DNA from: an uncultured Clostridia bacterium
GTDB taxonomy: Bacteria > Bacillota > Clostridia > Lachnospirales > Anaerotignaceae
Length of the DNA stretch: 15,754 nt
Direction of reading: 5' to 3'
NCBI GenBank assembly: GCA_937919015.1
Contig: CALFPN010000161.1
Location: 1-15,754, forward strand
How positions within the stretch are numbered: the stretch's first letter is position 1; the number at the start of each line of letters is the position of its first letter. Both the position numbers and the translations under genes were made by a program. Positions 12,833 through 15,754 of this stretch are shown piece by piece. The notes beneath the pieces were generated by a model, which did no database searches, was not told where the DNA came from, and worked only from the letters and a program-made list of their open reading frames with translations.

Positions 12833-14668
12833 ATGAGTAAAATTATCGGTATTGACTTGGGTACAACAAACTCTTGTGTAGCAGTAATGGAAGGCGGCCA
12901 GCCTGTTGTTATCGTAAACAGCGACGGTGCAAGAACAACTCCTTCCGTAGTAGGTTTTGCAAAAAATGGCGAAAGACTGATTGGTGAAACAGCAAAACGT
13001 CAGGCAATCACAAATCCTGACAACACTATTTCTTCCATCAAGAGCCACATGGGCGAAAACTACAAAGTAAACATTGAAGGCAAAGGTTACTCCCCTCAGG
13101 AAATTTCTGCAATGATTCTGCAGAAACTGAAAGCAGATGCGGAAAGCTATCTGGGCGAAACAGTAACAGAAGCAGTTATCACAGTGCCTGCTTACTTCAA
13201 TGACTCTCAGAGACAGGCAACAAAAGATGCAGGCAGAATCGCCGGTCTGGATGTAAAACGTATCATCAACGAACCCACATCTGCAGCTCTGGCTTACGGT
13301 CTGGATAACGAAAATGAACAGAAAATCATGGTATACGACTTGGGCGGCGGCACATTCGACGTTTCCATCATCGAAATCGGTGACGGCGTTATCGAAGTAC
13401 TGGCAACAAACGGTAACACACATCTGGGCGGCGATGACTTCGACCAGAGAGTCATCAACTTCCTGGTAGAAGAATTCAGAAAAGCAGAAGGCATGGATCT
13501 GTCCAAAGACAAAATGGCAATGCAGAGACTGAAAGAAGCTGCGGAAAAAGCGAAAAAAGAACTGTCTACCGTAGCTTCCACAAACATCAACCTGCCTTTC
13601 ATTACAATGAATCAGGATGGCCCCAAACATCTGGATGTAACACTGACAAGAGCAAAATTCGACGAACTGACACATGATCTGGTAGATGCGACAATGGGCC
13701 CCGTAAAACAGGCTCTGGCTGATGCCGGTTTGTCCACAGGCGAAATCGACAAAGTTCTGCTGGTTGGTGGTTCCACAAGAATCCCCGCAGTTCAGGATGC
13801 AGTAAAAAAATACACAGGCAAAGAACCCTTCAAAGGCATCAACCCCGATGAATGTGTAGCCGTAGGTGCTGCAATTCAGGGCGGTAAAATGGCCGGTGAC
13901 GAAGGCGCAGGCTCCATCCTGCTGCTGGACGTAACACCTCTGTCTCTGGGTATCGAAACGCTGGGCGGTGTTGCAACAAAACTGATCGACAGAAACACAA
14001 CAATCCCTACAAACAAAAAACAGATCTTCTCCACAGCAGAAGATAACCAGACAGCAGTAGACATCCACGTTGTACAGGGTGAAAGACCTCTGGCAAGAGA
14101 TAACAAAACTCTGGGTCAGTTCAAACTGGATGGTATCGCTCCCGCAAGAAGAGGTGTTCCTCAGATCGAAGTAGCATTCGACATTGACGCAAACGGTATC
14201 GTACACGTTTCCGCAAAAGATTTGGGTACAGGCAAAGAACAGAAAATCACAATCACAGCAGGTTCTAACCTGAGCGATGAAGAAATCGACAGAGCTGTAA
14301 AAGAAGCAGAACAGTTCGCAGAAGCTGACAGAAAGAGAAAAGAAGCTATCGACGCGAAAAACGAAGCTGACTCCCTGATCTTCCAGACAGAAAAAGCAAT
14401 GGAAGAAATGGGCGACAAGCTGGACAGCATGGACAAATCCACAGTGGAAGCGGAACTGACAAAACTGAAAGATGCAGTGAAAGACATGACACCCGAAACA
14501 ATGACAGAAGCTGACACAGAAAATGTGAAAGCAGCAACAGAATCCCTGAAACAGGAATTCTATAAACTGTCTGAAAAACTGTATCAGCAGGCACAGGCTG
14601 CACAAGGCGGCGCGGATATGAACGGCGCAGGTCCTGACGTAGTTGACGGAGAAGGCAAAGAACTGTAA
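12833..14668 (+). CDS. dnaK: Molecular chaperone DnaK (Hsp70)
   Basis: A 611-aa Hsp70. It binds exposed hydrophobic peptides in an ATP-controlled cycle with DnaJ and GrpE. The ATPase domain shows IGIDLGTTNSCVAVMEGG near the start, VPAYFNDSQRQATKDAG, NEPTSAALAYG, VYDLGGGTFDVSI and LVGGSTRIPAVQ. The linker DVTPLSLGIETLGG joins the substrate domain, followed by a helical lid. The tail ends GPDVVDGEGKEL, without the longer acidic end common in other species. A strong AGGAGG site lies 8 bases before the ATG. Codon use is strongly restricted (Thr almost always ACA), as expected for a highly expressed gene. This also explains the long antisense open frame. Confidence 0.98.
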   Translation: MSKIIGIDLGTTNSCVAVMEGGQPVVIVNSDGARTTPSVVGFAKNGERLIGETAKRQAITNPDNTISSIKSHMGENYKVNIEGKGYSPQEISAMILQKLKADAESYLGETVTEAVITVPAYFNDSQRQATKDAGRIAGLDVKRIINEPTSAALAYGLDNENEQKIMVYDLGGGTFDVSIIEIGDGVIEVLATNGNTHLGGDDFDQRVINFLVEEFRKAEGMDLSKDKMAMQRLKEAAEKAKKELSTVASTNINLPFITMNQDGPKHLDVTLTRAKFDELTHDLVDATMGPVKQALADAGLSTGEIDKVLLVGGSTRIPAVQDAVKKYTGKEPFKGINPDECVAVGAAIQGGKMAGDEGAGSILLLDVTPLSLGIETLGGVATKLIDRNTTIPTNKKQIFSTAEDNQTAVDIHVVQGERPLARDNKTLGQFKLDGIAPARRGVPQIEVAFDIDANGIVHVSAKDLGTGKEQKITITAGSNLSDEEIDRAVKEAEQFAEADRKRKEAIDAKNEADSLIFQTEKAMEEMGDKLDSMDKSTVEAELTKLKDAVKDMTPETMTEADTENVKAATESLKQEFYKLSEKLYQQAQAAQGGADMNGAGPDVVDGEGKEL

Positions 14669-14683
14669 TATAAGACAGCATAT

Positions 14684-14716
14684 AAGCAAGGGTGCCCCTT
14701 GGGGCATCCTGCTTTT
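14684..14716 (+). terminator. Hairpin after dnaK, weak terminator or processing site
   Basis: TGCCCC (14693-14698) pairs with GGGGCA (14701-14706). The stem extends outward through AGGG/TCCT and AAGC/GCTT with one bulged A. Only four Ts follow, so termination is probably partial. This would lower dnaJ expression relative to dnaK. Confidence 0.55.
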
Positions 14717-14744
14717 CGCGTTTGATATGATGACCTGTTGATAT

Positions 14745-14873
14745 GCAAAAACGCAGTTTTTGCGAATAGGGTTCAGGGATATGAGCACCGTCAAGATTAA
14801 GACGGCGGCGTAGCCGTCTTCCGAAGGAAGATGCTTTGACCAATTCCCTGGCAGGGTTTGGGACGGAGTCCCA
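14745..14873. repeat. Cluster of short hairpins between dnaK and dnaJ
   Basis: Perfect inverted repeats lie at 14745-14763 (8 bp, loop GCA), 14799-14820 (8 bp, loop of 6, or a GTA-loop register), 14818-14830 (5 bp, loop GAA) and 14859-14873 (6 bp, loop GGA). A weaker one is at 14846-14856. The loops share the form C(GNA)G. No T-tracts follow. Only a 10-codon open frame (ATG 14781 to TAG 14811) starts here, and I do not call it a gene. Confidence 0.6.
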
Positions 14874-14892
14874 TGAGAAGGTGGTGAAGAAG

Positions 14893-15754
14893 TTGGCTAA
14901 TAAAAGAGATTATTATGAGGTTCTGGGTGTAAAGAAAGACGCAACGGAAGCGGAACTGAAAAAGGCTTACCGTAAAATGGCGATGAAATATCATCCTGAC
15001 CAGAACCCGGGCGATAAAGAAGCAGAAGAAAAATTCAAGGAAGTCAACGAAGCATATGAAGTACTGAGCGATTCTCAGAAACGTGCCCAGTACGACCAGT
15101 TTGGTCATGCAGCCTTTGAGCAGGGCGGCATGGGTGGAGGCGGCGGCTTCTATGGTCAGGGCTTCGATATGGGCGATTTGGGCGATATTTTTGGCAGCAT
15201 GTTTGGCTTCGGCGGCTTTGGCGGCGGTGGCGCAGCAAGAAGAAACGGCCCCAGAAAAGGCAGAGATGTCAATGTAAATATCCAGCTGACATTTGAAGAA
15301 GCTGTTTTCGGCTGCAAGAAAGAAATTTCTGTGGCGATCTATGACGAATGTGATACCTGCCACGGCACAGGTGCCAAGGAAGGTACCCATGCGGAAAGCT
15401 GTCCTACCTGTAACGGTACAGGGCAGGAAAGAGTGGTACAGCAGTCCATGTTTGGTGCTGTAACATCTGTTCGTACTTGTTCCAAGTGTGGTGGTTCCGG
15501 TAAGATCATCAAAGATCCTTGCGGCACATGCCGCGGCACAGGGAAAGTGCGCAAAACAAAGAAATATGAAGTCAATGTACCTAAGGGTATCGACAACGGA
15601 CAGACCATTCGTCTGGCTGGCAAAGGGGAAATCGGTGAAAACGGCGGCGGCTACGGCGATCTGCTGGTAACGGTATATGTTCAGCCGAACCGCGTATTCG
15701 TTCGTAAAGGCTATGATATCTACTGCGATGTGCCCATTACATTTGTACAGGCAG
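14893..15754 (+). CDS. dnaJ: Co-chaperone DnaJ (partial, runs off right edge)
   Basis: The first 287 codons of DnaJ, which stimulates DnaK ATPase and delivers substrates. The J domain (about 4-70) has KRDYYEVLGV (4-13) and the essential HPD at 34-36. A Gly/Phe-rich region follows (about 77-115). The zinc-binding region has four CxxCxGxG repeats with Cys pairs at 153/156, 170/173, 196/199 and 210/213. The C-terminal peptide-binding domain begins (VNVPKGIDNGQTIRL) and is cut by the window end. The start is taken as TTG 14893, which gives the canonical MANKRDYYEVLG beginning. The upstream GAGAAGGTGGTGA is a modest ribosome binding site. In-frame GTGs at 14881 and 14884 are alternatives. There is no AGGAGG, unlike the neighbours. 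Confidence 0.96.
   Translation, partial: MANKRDYYEVLGVKKDATEAELKKAYRKMAMKYHPDQNPGDKEAEEKFKEVNEAYEVLSDSQKRAQYDQFGHAAFEQGGMGGGGGFYGQGFDMGDLGDIFGSMFGFGGFGGGGAARRNGPRKGRDVNVNIQLTFEEAVFGCKKEISVAIYDECDTCHGTGAKEGTHAESCPTCNGTGQERVVQQSMFGAVTSVRTCSKCGGSGKIIKDPCGTCRGTGKVRKTKKYEVNVPKGIDNGQTIRLAGKGEIGENGGGYGDLLVTVYVQPNRVFVRKGYDIYCDVPITFVQA

Noticed and set aside
12770..14794. 674-aa open frame on the minus strand opposite dnaK
   Set aside because: It is fully antisense to a certain dnaK, is full of Cys, Phe and His in an unnatural mix, and arises from the restricted dnaK codon use.
14781..14813. 10-codon open frame (ATG 14781) in the dnaK-dnaJ gap as a leader peptide
   Set aside because: It has no convincing ribosome binding site and its codons are part of the hairpin arms, so chance is the simpler explanation.

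Overview
The window reads as housekeeping and sporulation chromosome from an endospore-forming, Gram-positive, low-to-mid GC anaerobe of class Clostridia, probably Lachnospirales-like (inference). Evidence: a Spo0A-type response regulator, a SpoIIM-type engulfment protein, strong AGGAGG-type ribosome binding sites, CIRCE control of an hrcA-grpE-dnaK-dnaJ operon, and the nudF-spoIIM-xerD gene order known from Bacillus and clostridia. No tRNA, rRNA, CRISPR array, prophage or intact transposon is visible, and no gene-free stretch exceeds 300 bases.

Region 1 (1-2970) starts with two small inverted repeats that may be the tail of an unseen element. Then come a DegV/FakB-type fatty-acid-binding protein with its own promoter and terminator, a two-gene unit (72-aa membrane protein plus a small class I methyltransferase) behind an extended -10 promoter, and a monocistronic spo0A. 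Beside its -10 box, spo0A has a sequence matching the Spo0A binding box.

Region 2 (2980-7100) is a same-strand cluster: an unknown double-anchored membrane protein, a class I aminotransferase, a Nudix hydrolase of ADP-ribose pyrophosphatase type, spoIIM and xerD. spoIIM has a candidate sigma-E promoter inside the gap behind nudF. xerD has a separate good sigma-A-type promoter.

Region 3 (7100-9850) holds a regulator that fuses an XRE helix-turn-helix to a desulfoferrodoxin/superoxide-reductase-like domain with all expected iron ligands. It converges through a shared bidirectional terminator on a minus-strand LTA-synthase-family membrane enzyme. That gene is divergent from hemW, with recognisable promoters on both strands.

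Region 4 (9850-15754) is hemW followed by hrcA-grpE-dnaK-dnaJ, with dnaJ running off the right edge. A perfect CIRCE operator precedes hrcA. A second, wide-spaced copy of the same inverted repeat overlaps the promoter. The 224-bp dnaK-dnaJ gap has a terminator-like hairpin and then several hairpins with C(GNA)G loops, ending at a TTG start for dnaJ.

Most of the window is ordinary. I do not see a complete new multi-gene system. The best leads are the redox-regulator fusion, the dual HrcA operator layout, the GNA-hairpin cluster before dnaJ, the Spo0A active-site substitution and the candidate sigma-E site at spoIIM.
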